Shown: positions 25,737 through 34,680, counted from the stretch's first letter. The stretch: DNA of 64,000 nucleotides from Marinobacterium nitratireducens (GCF_014645375.1 NZ_BMLT01000006.1:310001-374000), one strand, 5' to 3'. Made by a program: numbers and translations. Notes: generated from the sequence alone by a model not told the origin.

Positions 25737-26447
25737 ATGACTCCGGAAACCTTGATCTGGACGGCGCTGGCCGTGGCTGCCGGCGCTTTCATCCAGGGCA
25801 GCACCGGCATGGGGTTCGCGCTGATCGTCGCGCCTGTGCTGGGGCTGCTGGAACCCTCGATGCTGCCGATCGGCCTGCTGGTACTGATGCTGCCGCTGAA
25901 CGCCCACGTTGCCTGGCGCGAGCGCGCCGCGATCGACTTTCGCGGCGCGCGCTGGATCACCCTCGGCCGCATTGCCGGTACCTTTGGTGGCCTCTGGGTG
26001 CTGCTGGCGCTGCCGATGGACTACCTCAACGTGCTGATCGGCGTCTCGACCATCGCCGCCAGCCTTGCCAGCCTGCTGGCGCCGGCGTTCTCGCCCAACC
26101 GGCGCGCCTACGTCTCTACCGGGGTCATCACCGGCATTACCGAGACCGCGACCGGCATCGGCGGGCCGCCGCTGGCGCTGGTCTACCAGCATATGCCGGT
26201 GCCGACGCTGCGCGCATCGGTGGCGCTCTGCTTTCTGATCGGCGAGCTGGTGTCACTGGCGGTGCTGGCACTGAGCGGCAAGCTGCAGACGGAGCAACTG
26301 GAGCCGGTGCTGTGGATGCTGCCGGCGCTGCTGATCGGCATGCTGCTGAGCCACTGGATCCACCGTTCGATCAACGCCCGCTTCCTGCGCAATTTCGTGA
26401 TCGTCTTCGCCATCGTCTCAGGCGCCTTCGTGCTGCTGAAGGGCTAG
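25737..26447 (+). CDS. TSUP-family (TauE/SafE) membrane transporter
   Basis: A 236-residue membrane protein with about eight helices and the internal duplication of the TauE/SafE family: FIQGSTGMGFALIVAPVLGLL near the N-terminus and GVITGITETATGIGGPPLALVYQ in the second half. Members export sulfite or organosulfonates or move other small anions. As third gene of the LacI-controlled operon it may remove an acidic breakdown product; that is inference. Confidence 0.88.
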   Translation: MTPETLIWTALAVAAGAFIQGSTGMGFALIVAPVLGLLEPSMLPIGLLVLMLPLNAHVAWRERAAIDFRGARWITLGRIAGTFGGLWVLLALPMDYLNVLIGVSTIAASLASLLAPAFSPNRRAYVSTGVITGITETATGIGGPPLALVYQHMPVPTLRASVALCFLIGELVSLAVLALSGKLQTEQLEPVLWMLPALLIGMLLSHWIHRSINARFLRNFVIVFAIVSGAFVLLKG

Positions 26448-26507
26448 GCCCGCAGGGCCTGCCGGCAGTTCGGCGCCCTGCCTGCCTGTTCATCTGTGCC
26501 ATGCTAA

Positions 26508-26576
26508 GGGAGCCTGCTGAAAATTCCTGTCTGCGCTGGAAGCCAGATATTCATTGGGACTTATTCGCAGGCTCCC
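26508..26576. repeat. Inverted repeat in intergenic region
   Basis: GGGAGCCTGC (26508-26517) and its exact complement (26567-26576) flank 49 bp. It may be a terminator-like structure for the upstream operon, or the ends of a very small non-autonomous element; there is no T-tract and no target duplication was seen. Confidence 0.45.
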
Positions 26577-26631
26577 TGGATACGCCCGTAACGGCGTACC
26601 TTCCCGTTTTGACGCTACGGGAGTGCCCCCC

Positions 26632-28635
26632 ATGAACAGTATTTTTCACTTCATTCCAGATCGACTGCTGGCCGGGCTGCTGGCGGTTGCGGGCCTGCTG
26701 CTGGCGGGTCCGGCCCCGGCGGCGCTGTCGGTATCGCCGATCTTCGGCGACGACATGGTGCTGCAACGCGATATGCCGCTGCCGGTATTCGGCACCGCGC
26801 GTCCCGGCGAGTCGGTCACGGTCAGGCTGGAATGGCCGGGTGGTGAAACCCGCTCGGCATCGTCGACGGCCGACAGTTCCGGCAACTGGCAGGTGTCGCT
26901 GGCGGCACTTCCAGCCATCGCCTCAACGGGCGAGCTGTCGGTCGAGACCAGCAGCGAGACGATCGGCTTCAGTGGCGTGCAGGCGGGCGAAGTCTGGCTG
27001 TGCAGCGGTCAGTCGAACATGGGGTATCCACTGCGCAACGCCAACGGCGGCGATGCGGCGATGGCGGCTGCGCCGGATCACAACCTGCGCCTGTTCCGCA
27101 TGATCGCCGGCAACGGCCCGGCGGCGAGCGGCTGGCGGTTGCCAGATCCGGACAGTGCCGGCGACTTCTCCGCAGTGTGCTACTGGATGGGGCTGGAGCT
27201 GTCGCAATGGTTCGCGAGGACGGAGGCCGATGTGCCGATCGGGCTGATTCAGGCCACCCATGACGGTACCGCCATTTCCCACTGGCAGCATGATTTCGGC
27301 GGCGAGGCCGACGACTACGAGAAGATGGTGCAGTCGATCCAGCCGTTTCCGGTCAAGGGTGTGGCCTGGTACCAGGGCGAGAGCAATGGCGGCGATGCCG
27401 ACTACGCGGTCAAGCTCGCCGCCATGATCGCTGAATGGCGCGTCGACTGGGGCCTGGCAAGTCTGCCGTTCGGCATTATCCAGCTGTCCGACCGCTCCGG
27501 CTGGAACTGGGCGCGCAACGGCCAGCTGCTGGTGTCCGATGCGGACGACAACGCCTTCCTGGTGGTGATCAAGGATCTGCCGGGCGGCGCCCTGCATCCG
27601 CCGGAGAAACGGCCGGTCGGGATTCGCGCCGCCATCGGCGCCCGCGGTCTGGTGTACGGCGAAGCCATCGAATACTCGGGCCCGGTACGCGATCCAGGCG
27701 TGAGCCACATCGAGGGAAGTCAGTTGGTGCTGGCGTGGACGCACCTGGGGGACGGGCTGTTCACCGACGACGGCCTCGATCCCGGTCCCTTCAGTGTGGC
27801 GGCGGCGACCGGCCGCTTCAAGCGTGCCCAGGCGGTGATCGATGGCGATACGGTGCGGGTCTGGAGCAACCAGGTATCGGAACCGCGGCGGGTACGCTAC
27901 GCCTACGACGGCACCGGGAACCTGTTCAACGCGGTGTCGGTCGCGACAGCCGGTGGCACGGAAGTGCTGGACCGGCTCAAGGCATCCGAATTCGAGATCG
28001 AAGTGAGCGGGAGTGGCGATGACAGCACGCCGCCGGCCGCGCCGACCGGACTGGTCGCAAGTCCCGGGGATGGGCAGGTGCTGCTCGACTGGGACGACAG
28101 TGCCGAAGCCGACCTGGCGGGCTACCGGCTGTACCGCAGCACTGTCAGCGGCGGGCCGTACGACCCGGTCAACGCCGGTCTGATCGCCGCCAGCACTTAC
28201 ACGGACGGCGGTCGGAGCAACGGAGTTACCTACTGGTATGTGGCGACGGCGGAGGACCGTGCCGGCAACGAGTCGGGTGACTCCGGCGAAGCCTCGGCAA
28301 CGCCGATCGGCGCGGGTGGTTGTACACCGGTCAGCATGAGCGTGACCTCGCAAGTGACCTGGAACGAGCCGGCAAGTCAGGGGCAGAAGACCGGTGTTGC
28401 CCAGGTGACGGTGGAGGACAATTGTGGCGATCCGGTGAACGGTGCGTCGGTCACCGGCCAGTTCAGCGGTAGCTTCAGCTGCGGTACCGTGGACGAATAT
28501 TGTACGGCTGTTACGGAGCAGGGCGTGGCAACGCTGCGCAGTGCCGATACGGCCAAGGGCAAGGTCAGCGTCGGGTTTTGCGTCCGCGCTGTTGATAAAG
28601 AGGGTCTGACGTTCGTATCGACGGGGTGCGAGTAG
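26632..28635 (+). CDS. Secreted SASA/GDSL-type esterase with FN3 and Ig-like C-terminal domains
   Basis: A 667-residue exported protein; ATG 26632 gives a good signal peptide (LLAGLLAVAGLLLAGPAPAA). An N-terminal beta domain is followed by a sialate O-acetylesterase (SGNH) domain of about residues 120-390 with the nucleophile block CSGQSNMGYPL and the WYQGESNG block. A fibronectin type III domain (about 465-560; PAAPTGLVASPGDGQVLLDWD) and a cysteine-containing Ig-like C-terminal domain (CTPVSMSVTSQ ... STGCE) follow. It probably deacetylates a polysaccharide outside the cell. No other carbohydrate genes are adjacent. Confidence 0.88.
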   Translation: MNSIFHFIPDRLLAGLLAVAGLLLAGPAPAALSVSPIFGDDMVLQRDMPLPVFGTARPGESVTVRLEWPGGETRSASSTADSSGNWQVSLAALPAIASTGELSVETSSETIGFSGVQAGEVWLCSGQSNMGYPLRNANGGDAAMAAAPDHNLRLFRMIAGNGPAASGWRLPDPDSAGDFSAVCYWMGLELSQWFARTEADVPIGLIQATHDGTAISHWQHDFGGEADDYEKMVQSIQPFPVKGVAWYQGESNGGDADYAVKLAAMIAEWRVDWGLASLPFGIIQLSDRSGWNWARNGQLLVSDADDNAFLVVIKDLPGGALHPPEKRPVGIRAAIGARGLVYGEAIEYSGPVRDPGVSHIEGSQLVLAWTHLGDGLFTDDGLDPGPFSVAAATGRFKRAQAVIDGDTVRVWSNQVSEPRRVRYAYDGTGNLFNAVSVATAGGTEVLDRLKASEFEIEVSGSGDDSTPPAAPTGLVASPGDGQVLLDWDDSAEADLAGYRLYRSTVSGGPYDPVNAGLIAASTYTDGGRSNGVTYWYVATAEDRAGNESGDSGEASATPIGAGGCTPVSMSVTSQVTWNEPASQGQKTGVAQVTVEDNCGDPVNGASVTGQFSGSFSCGTVDEYCTAVTEQGVATLRSADTAKGKVSVGFCVRAVDKEGLTFVSTGCE

Positions 28636-28743
28636 GTCGTGTTGTAGTAGCGGCGCCTTGCCACGAACAGGAATGACGGCTGCGGTTGTGCCGCACCGTG
28701 CGGGTAAACGGTTGGTGGCGGGAGTTTCGACTTTTCGTCTCGG

Positions 28744-30015
28744 TTACGGCTTTTCGTCAGCTCCCGTGTCGGGCATGAGCGGCTCGCCATCGGCGTCTAG
28801 GAGTTGATGATCGAACGCCGCCTGGAGACCGGTATCTTCCAGCACTTCCTCTTCGAACTCATGCTCGAGGTGGCGTGGGTACAGTGGCGACAGGATTGCC
28901 ACCAGGATGCCGATCGCGGAGAACATGGCGAAGGTATCGGCGTAGCCGAATGCATTCACCAGCACGCCGACGACCGGGGAGCCGGCCGCCTGGCCGAGCG
29001 CGCAGGCCATGAAGGGCAGTACCGGCCCCATCGACAGCCGGCCCGGCAAAAGGCGGATGCCGGTCATCAGATAGAGCCCGGTCAGACTCATGTAGGCCAG
29101 GCCGAAGACCAGCGCGGAAAATGTCGCGAGCACCAGCTGACCGGGGCTGGCGGCGAGCAGCGCCAGGCTCGCGGACAGCATCATCAGCATCAGCGCGTGC
29201 GTGATCGGTGGGTTGTTGCGGTCGGCCAGATCGGCCACCACGGCGCCTCCGAGGCCGGCGATGCCAACCGCCAGCCACAGCCAGCCGGTTGCGCTGGGCG
29301 GCAGGGCGCCGAGGGTAGCCATCAGGTCGGGCGCGAAGATCCAGTACGCCGAAGCGACGAAGCCCATCACGAACGCAAACAGCGAAAGCCTGAAGAGGCG
29401 CGACCACTGCTGGGCGCTGATTGGAGCCGGCGGCGCTGCGTCCGTCGGCGTGATCCGGGACACCGAGGGGATAAAGTACCAGGCGGCAACCACCCCGATG
29501 CCCGCCATCACGGCAAAAGACAGATACGCGAAACGCCAGGCGCCGGACAGGAACAGCACCGAGGGTACGGCAACGGCCACGCCAATGCTGGTACCCGCGT
29601 TCATGACTGCGCTTACGCGCCCGTGCAGCGAGCGATTCACCAGCGCCTGCATGGCGGCCGTGAGCGCCGGCATCATCAGTCCGGTACAGATGCCACATGC
29701 GAATACGCCCGCGCCGAGCGTCAATGCATCAGAGGCCTGGCTGATCAGTGCCAGGCCGCCGACGCCAAACAGGCCGGACAGCACCGCCGCGTTGCGGGCA
29801 CCGAGGTGATCGGCGGCGAATGGCGCGACCAGTGTGGACAGCAGGAAACTGATGAGCGGCAGTGCGCCGATAATGCCGATGAGGTAGGGCGTGAGCTCCA
29901 GCTCGGCGCGGATAGGCGGCACGAACAGCCCGAAAGCGAAGCGCGCAAGCCCGTAACTGATCGCGACCAGCGCTGCGCCGAACAGCGCAAATCCGGTGCT
30001 TGAAAGAGACTTCAT
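28744..30015 (-). CDS. MFS transporter
   Basis: A 423-residue, 12-helix major facilitator. ATG 30015 follows a GGAGG site; the frame upstream is non-homologous. The loop 2-3 motif region is DHLGARNAAVLSGLFGVGG, and the two six-helix halves are joined by a loop around residue 200. Length and the opening (LSSTGFALFGAALVAISYGLARFAFGLFVPPIRAEL) fit the YbfB/CynX-like or sugar-efflux-like class. Substrate unknown. The acidic 40-residue C-terminal tail is cytoplasmic. Confidence 0.88.
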   Translation of the reverse strand: MKSLSSTGFALFGAALVAISYGLARFAFGLFVPPIRAELELTPYLIGIIGALPLISFLLSTLVAPFAADHLGARNAAVLSGLFGVGGLALISQASDALTLGAGVFACGICTGLMMPALTAAMQALVNRSLHGRVSAVMNAGTSIGVAVAVPSVLFLSGAWRFAYLSFAVMAGIGVVAAWYFIPSVSRITPTDAAPPAPISAQQWSRLFRLSLFAFVMGFVASAYWIFAPDLMATLGALPPSATGWLWLAVGIAGLGGAVVADLADRNNPPITHALMLMMLSASLALLAASPGQLVLATFSALVFGLAYMSLTGLYLMTGIRLLPGRLSMGPVLPFMACALGQAAGSPVVGVLVNAFGYADTFAMFSAIGILVAILSPLYPRHLEHEFEEEVLEDTGLQAAFDHQLLDADGEPLMPDTGADEKP

Positions 30016-30337
30016 ACCGCCTCCGGCCGACAAGCTTCGATGATGTCGGTTTTCGGCCTCCGCTGAGTGATAACCGCCCATTGAAACCCGTATTCCTTTA
30101 TAAACATGAAGCGCTCCCATGAACGGAGACGGACCCGAACGTTTTGACGAAGGCATACCCGATAATGCTTAAAGCGGTACAGCGATCTGGAGGGGAAACA
30201 GGACCGGGTGCCACACCGGTAAAACAGTGTTCAAAGGCCTGCGGCGACCCTCAACAGCCGCAAACCGGGCCTCTTCAGCCTAGGAGGTCTCCTGGCGGGT
30301 TTCAAGCAAGGGGTGCGCAGGCGTGCCGGCATCGTCG
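30016..30337. other. 322-bp intergenic region, no gene recognised
   Basis: It lies between two minus-strand genes. Several short inverted repeats are visible between about 30185 and 30300 (ACCGG...CCGGT; GGCCTGCGGC...GCCGCAAACCGGGCC; AGGAGGTCTCCT). It may hold a structured leader or small RNA for the MFS gene, but no known riboswitch pattern could be matched. Confidence 0.3.
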
Positions 30338-31111
30338 TCAAAGCTTCCTGGCGATATAGAACGCATAGCCGTAGTAGGTCTTGTAGCGGTCGTACAGCCG
30401 GGCTTCGCGCTGTTGCTCCGCCACCAGGCCGGCGGCTGCCGGGTTATCGGCATGCTGTTGCAGAAACTTTTCCTGCACCGGTACCTGGGGTTTGTAGAAG
30501 TGATCGGTCCAGCAGTTTTCCGGCAGGATGAAGATGGCAACGGGCACATACCCGGCCTGCTGCAGCTGCCCGACCTTGTTGGCGATGGTATCGATCCCGG
30601 GGTAGGCCTCGTTCCAGAAGCGGTCGATCTCGTCCGGCCGGCTCTCGGTAAACCAGGACGCTTCCGACACCGCCAGATAGCCGCCCGGCCTGAGAAAGCG
30701 GCGCCACTCCCGGATACCCCGCTCGAAGCCGATGTTGTAGATGGCCCCCTCGGACCAGATCAGGTCCAGCTCTTCCTCGGCGAAGGGCAGCGCGTCCATG
30801 GAACCGACGATGCCGCGAACGCGCTCGCTCAGGCCGGCTGCCTGGCTGTTGGCGTTGAAAATGCGGATGAAGTCGGGGAACAGGTCCAGGCCGGTGACCG
30901 ATCCCGGCGCATGCCCGGCCAGCACCCGCGTCTGCCCGCCGGTACCGCAGCCAAGATCGACGATGCGGGACTCCGTCGTCAGCCCCTCGATAAAGCTCAG
31001 CGCCCTGACGGTCACCTCGGGGCTGCCGGGCCCCTGCCGCTCCAGTGACGCGAAATATTCGCAGATCAGGCTGTAGTCGAAATCGTGAATGGAGTGGCTT
31101 TCGTTGCCCAT
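30338..31111 (-). CDS. Class I SAM-dependent methyltransferase
   Basis: A 257-residue soluble enzyme. ATG 31111 is preferred; upstream sequence contains repeat remnants. The SAM-binding motif I is [11 protein letters not shown] (about residues 56-66), followed by [33 protein letters not shown] and [11 protein letters not shown]. This is the UbiE/COQ5-like small-molecule methyltransferase fold. The C-terminal third (about 170-257) is rich in aromatic residues. Substrate unknown. Confidence 0.9.
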   Translation of the reverse strand: MGNESHSIHDFDYSLICEYFASLERQGPGSPEVTVRALSFIEGLTTESRIVDLGCGTGGQTRVLAGHAPGSVTGLDLFPDFIRIFNANSQAAGLSERVRGIVGSMDALPFAEEELDLIWSEGAIYNIGFERGIREWRRFLRPGGYLAVSEASWFTESRPDEIDRFWNEAYPGIDTIANKVGQLQQAGYVPVAIFILPENCWTDHFYKPQVPVQEKFLQQHADNPAAAGLVAEQQREARLYDRYKTYYGYAFYIARKL

Positions 31112-31493
31112 TGGAGTACCTGTTTGAGATTTCGGAGAGAGCTGCCAGGCTGTTGAAAATCTATCTGCGTGGCCGAATGCTGCGTTAAAAGCCGGTTTCA
31201 GGCAGGGTATCACACCCGGCGCAAATCGCAGGATGGGTGAAACGACGCCTGGTAGGGGGCATCCGTTTCTGGCTCGGCCCAGAGCGTCGTGGAACCCATC
31301 CTGTGCGCTCAGAACATCATGAGAGCGTCGGGCGCTGTTGATGGGTTTCCTGATAGTTGCTCCGGCAATATCAGGATTTCCGCCGTCCGTGGCGGTTAGG
31401 TCGTATCCAATGACCCCACAGACGATGAAGCGATACCCTCGGGAAACTGTCGCCGGAATATCTTAGCGCCGTCGCAACAAGTAGAATGGCCGG
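31112..31493. repeat. Intergenic gap with dispersed palindromic element
   Basis: No gene seen. About 31228-31405 holds the dispersed repeat: AGGATGGGTGAAACGACGC, its inverted partner GTCGTGGAACCCATCCTG, then GGGTTTCCTGATAGTTGCTCC and GCAATATCAGGATTTCCGCC. The gap also contains CAGGCTGTTGAAAATC at 31149-31164, which resembles ends of some insertion elements, but no transposase. Confidence 0.65.
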
Positions 31494-32210
31494 ATGAGCA
31501 TACTATTCGAAGAAATCGACTCTCAGCCTTCCCCGATCGGCACTATCTCCTTAAGGCGCCGGCGGTTACCCGTTATGGGAGATCGGGATATCTATGAAGT
31601 GAAACTCGGGGACGAGTTCCTGATGTCCAGCTACTTTGTCGACGGCGAGGTCGCGCTTGCCGATTGCGGGCTCCGTGCATTGAGTGGCGACGGCCTGTCG
31701 GTCGTGGTTGGCGGACTTGGCCTTGGCTACACCGCAGCCGCTGTACTCGAGCATGACAAGGTCGGCGAACTGCTGGTGGTCGAGTACCTGCCGCCGGTGA
31801 TCGGCTGGCACCAGCAGGAGAAGGTTCCGCTGGGCAAGATACTCAATGCCGATCAGCGCTGTCGCTACGTGCAGGGCGACTTCTTTGCACTCAGTGCCTG
31901 CGAAGCGGGTTTTGACCCCGATATGCCGGGCCGGAAGCTGGATGCAATTTTGCTCGATATCGATCACTCTCCCCGGGCATTGCTCAACGACGCCAGCAAA
32001 CCCTTCTACAGCGAGGCCGGCCTTACGCGGTTGGCGAGTCACCTGGTTCCCGGTGGCGTGTTCGGCTTCTGGTCCAATGAGCCGCCGGATGCGCCCTTTA
32101 CCGAGCTGCTGCGCAGGGTTTTCCCGTCCGTCGAGGTGCACGAGGTGGATTTCCATAACCCCTTCCAGGATCGCATGGCGACCAATACCGTTTATGTGGG
32201 GATGTTGTGA
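31494..32210 (+). CDS. Spermidine synthase-like SAM-fold protein
   Basis: A 238-residue protein with the Rossmann-type core of the polyamine aminopropyltransferase family: VVGGLGLGYTAAAVLEH for the glycine-rich loop, LLVVEYLPPVIGW for the acidic residue after strand 2, and AILLDIDHSPRALL for the catalytic-Asp region. It lacks the N-terminal beta-domain of true SpeE enzymes, so aminopropyl transfer is not assured; a methyltransferase-like or orphan role is equally possible. It starts 33 bp upstream of the RIO kinase gene, so the two are probably one transcript. Confidence 0.75.
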   Translation: MSILFEEIDSQPSPIGTISLRRRRLPVMGDRDIYEVKLGDEFLMSSYFVDGEVALADCGLRALSGDGLSVVVGGLGLGYTAAAVLEHDKVGELLVVEYLPPVIGWHQQEKVPLGKILNADQRCRYVQGDFFALSACEAGFDPDMPGRKLDAILLDIDHSPRALLNDASKPFYSEAGLTRLASHLVPGGVFGFWSNEPPDAPFTELLRRVFPSVEVHEVDFHNPFQDRMATNTVYVGML

Positions 32211-32243
32211 GCCCCGTTACCATGTCATTACCACAGGAGCGCC

Positions 32244-33107
32244 ATGAAAGCCCCTAAACGCCTTATTCCCCTGTTGGAGGAGGGCCTTATCGACGAGGTC
32301 CTGCGTCCGTTGATGAGTGGCAAGGAGGCTTCCGTCTACGTGGTGCGCTGCGGCGACGAGGTTCGCTGCGCGAAAGTCTACAAGGACGCTGAAAAACGCA
32401 GCTTCAAAAAAGCCGCCCAGTATCAGGAGGGGCGCAAAGTGCGTAACTCGCGCCGCGCCCGTGCCATGGAGAAAGGCTCGCGCTTTGGCCGCAACCAGAT
32501 CGAAGAGACCTGGCAGAATGCAGAAGTCGATGCGCTCTACCGGCTCGCCGCCAGCGGTGTACGGGTTCCCGAGCCCTACGGTTGTTTCGACGGCGTGCTG
32601 TTGATGGAACTCGTCACAGATGACGAAGGCCGTGTTGCCCCGCGTCTGAACGATGTCGCGATGTCAGCCGACCAGGCCCGCGAGGATCACCTGATGGTGA
32701 TGGAGTACGTCAAGCGGATGCTGTGCGCGGGACTGGTTCATGGTGACCTCTCGGAATTCAACGTACTGGTGGATGACTACGGTCCGGTTATCATCGACCT
32801 GCCCCAGGCGGTGGATGCGGCGGCCAACAACAATGCCCGCGCCATGCTCGAACGCGACGTCGACAACATGACGCGGTACTACGCCCAGTACGCGGAAGAG
32901 CTGCTGCAAACCCGCTACGCCGCCGAGATGTGGAACCTGTTCGAGGCGGGAGAGCTGTCGCACGAATCCGTACTGACCGGCAGGGTGGTCGAACCCGAAC
33001 AGGCCCCGGATGTCGATGCGGTCATGGCAGAGATCCAGCAGATCCTGCGCGACGAGGAGCAGCGGCGCGAGCGCTTAAAGGCTGAACTACAGGACGAGGC
33101 GGAATAA
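32244..33107 (+). CDS. RIO-type serine protein kinase
   Basis: A 287-residue atypical protein kinase of the RIO1 class. The flexible P-loop GKEASVY is at 26-32, the ATP-anchoring lysine K44 in CAKVYK, the catalytic loop HGDLSEFNVL has D168 and N173, and the metal-binding IIDLPQAVD gives D185. All key residues are present, so it should be active. In pseudomonads the homologue is encoded near stress and polyamine-related genes. The C-terminal 50 residues are highly charged and helical. Confidence 0.93.
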   Translation: MKAPKRLIPLLEEGLIDEVLRPLMSGKEASVYVVRCGDEVRCAKVYKDAEKRSFKKAAQYQEGRKVRNSRRARAMEKGSRFGRNQIEETWQNAEVDALYRLAASGVRVPEPYGCFDGVLLMELVTDDEGRVAPRLNDVAMSADQAREDHLMVMEYVKRMLCAGLVHGDLSEFNVLVDDYGPVIIDLPQAVDAAANNNARAMLERDVDNMTRYYAQYAEELLQTRYAAEMWNLFEAGELSHESVLTGRVVEPEQAPDVDAVMAEIQQILRDEEQRRERLKAELQDEAE

Positions 33108-33137
33108 AGTCCGGACGAAAAACAGGCGAAAGAGCGC

Positions 33138-33267
33138 AGTCGCAGGATGGGTGGAGTCGCGCCGGCAATCCGCTTTCCGATAGCGCCTGGCTTGTCGCGA
33201 CGCAACCGCCACGGACGGCGGAAGTCCTGGTATTGCAGGAGCAAATATCAGGAAACCCATCACCAAC
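33138..33267. repeat. Dispersed palindromic element copy
   Basis: AGGATGGGTGGAGTCGCGCC, then CGCCACGGACGGCGGAAGTCCTG, TTGCAGGAGCAAATATCAGG and AAACCCATCA. It matches the copies near 31.3 and 42.2 kb in order of motifs. Confidence 0.7.
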
Positions 33268-34281
33268 CTAGGGCAGTGGCGAGCCCTTGTCGTCGACGAA
33301 GACGTCGAACACCAGGAACAGGTCCGGATCGAAGGACACCAGGCTGGCATGGTTGGTCACCAGCAGCGACCTGTTCTGATCGTCGAAGGCGATGTTGGCG
33401 GGATTGGCCCAGGGTACCGGCGCCCCCGGGGGATTCTGCGCAGGTCCTGAGTAGACGGTATTGACCGAGCCGTCCGGGTTGAGGACCCTGATGGTGCTCG
33501 TCAGGGCCTCGGCCACGTACAGCTTGCCGGATTTGCCAAAGGCGATGCCGTCCGGCCCCGTGAATCCCAACGACGCGAACACTTCCAGGTCCTCGGCAAC
33601 CGGGTTGGGCACCAGCGGCAGCCGATAGATCACGCCATTCATATTGCTGTCGACCGTCACCGAAACATAAGCGTACCTGTTGTTCCGGTCGATGCGTATA
33701 CCGTTCACGCCGAAGGGGATGAGCGGGTTGCCGGCAAGCGCCGGATCGGTAAACCACACCACGGGCGCGCCCCCTCCCGCGGGGACCCTGTAAATGGTGG
33801 CCGCGAACGAGTCGGTGACGTACAGGTTGCCCTCGTCATCGAAAGCGAGGTCGTTGAGCAGAGACGGCCCGGCCGGAATAAATTCGGAGTAGACCGACTG
33901 GGTGTTGGCGGGGGTGAGGTCCATGCGAATCACACCCACGTACGGCTCGATGACGTAGAGCTTGCCGTCCGGGCCGAACGCGGCGCACGAAGCGGCACTC
34001 ATCCCCGCGTAGGGGTTGGTGATGGTAATGGGGTAGGTGGCTTCGAGGCTACCCGTGCGGATATCGTATGCCTGGACGTACGCCGACCCGGGCGGCAGCC
34101 CGAAGGCGGCAGGGCCGGAAACATAGAAGCGGTTACCGCGGGTGGCAATGCCCTCCGGAAAGCCGGCCAGGGGAACCGGCGCGACCACCGCCGAATCTCC
34201 CAGGCCCTGGGCAGGGGCGAGAGACGGGGTCATGAGTACCAGCATCAGGACCGCGAGCAGGGACGGGAAAGGGACCTTCAT
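33268..34281 (-). CDS. Secreted ScyD/ScyE-like (NHL/SMP-30 type) beta-propeller protein
   Basis: A 337-residue exported protein with a signal peptide of about 24 residues (LLAVLMLVLMTPSLAPAQG). The body repeats six-bladed propeller motifs such as GPDGKLYVIEPY, FDDEGNLYVTDS, IDRNNRYAYVSV, GKSGKLYVAEAL and FDDQNRSLLVTNH. This pattern is shared by ScyD/ScyE-family and SMP-30/NHL lactonase-like proteins. Function unknown, probably periplasmic or extracellular binding or lactonase-type activity. It borders the integron cassette region. Confidence 0.8.
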   Translation of the reverse strand: MKVPFPSLLAVLMLVLMTPSLAPAQGLGDSAVVAPVPLAGFPEGIATRGNRFYVSGPAAFGLPPGSAYVQAYDIRTGSLEATYPITITNPYAGMSAASCAAFGPDGKLYVIEPYVGVIRMDLTPANTQSVYSEFIPAGPSLLNDLAFDDEGNLYVTDSFAATIYRVPAGGGAPVVWFTDPALAGNPLIPFGVNGIRIDRNNRYAYVSVTVDSNMNGVIYRLPLVPNPVAEDLEVFASLGFTGPDGIAFGKSGKLYVAEALTSTIRVLNPDGSVNTVYSGPAQNPPGAPVPWANPANIAFDDQNRSLLVTNHASLVSFDPDLFLVFDVFVDDKGSPLP

Positions 34282-34425
34282 GTGAAGCCTCCATCGATGT
34301 TGCTTTGCATCAGTGAGCGATATGTCCAGACAGACCCGTGTCCCTGCATATAGGGAGATCCCCGGACCAGGGAGCGACTGGTGTCAGCAAGCAGTGTAGA
34401 TGCTTTCGTAATCCAGGCATTTCAG

Positions 34426-34649
34426 CCATAAATAACTGATTTTTATATGCAGCTAACGATTGCTGCATAAAGGCGTGGTGATAGCTTCGATCAGGTGGCG
34501 TCACTTTGAGAACGGTATACTGTCCCCGGAATTACATCCATAAATAACTGATTTTTATATAGAGTTCTCGATTGCTGCATAAAGGCGTGATGATAGCTTG
34601 GGGCAGGTCGCGTCACTTTGAGATCGGTATGCTGTCCCCGGAATTCCCC
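34426..34649. repeat. 112-bp tandem duplication at the end of the cassette array
   Basis: Two copies in direct repeat, 34426-34537 and about 34538-34649, beginning CCATAAATAACTGATTTTTA and ending with CTGTCCCCGGAATT. The period is 112 bp by three independent landmarks. Copy 1 has TAACGATTGCTG where copy 2 has TCTCGATTGCTG. The remaining 140 bp to the propeller gene hold nothing recognisable. Confidence 0.85.
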
Positions 34650-34680
34650 GTACTGCGGCGACAACAGCAACTTGTTATGC
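34451..34680 (-). other. Degenerate attC site of cassette 1, enlarged by the 112-bp duplication
   Basis: The R'' end (plus strand GTTATGC, 34674-34680) overlaps the stop codon of the HNH-like gene. Reading on the minus strand it gives TAACAAGTTGCTG; the only matching partner is TAACGATTGCTG at 34454-34465 on the plus strand. The site would be 230 bp, or about 118 bp without one duplicate copy, which is in the normal attC size range. Confidence 0.5.

Noticed and set aside
30185-30260. Cobalamin riboswitch suggested by GGGTGCC, CCGGT and CAGTG words
   Set aside because: The order and spacing of conserved boxes do not match on either strand, and no B12-related gene follows.
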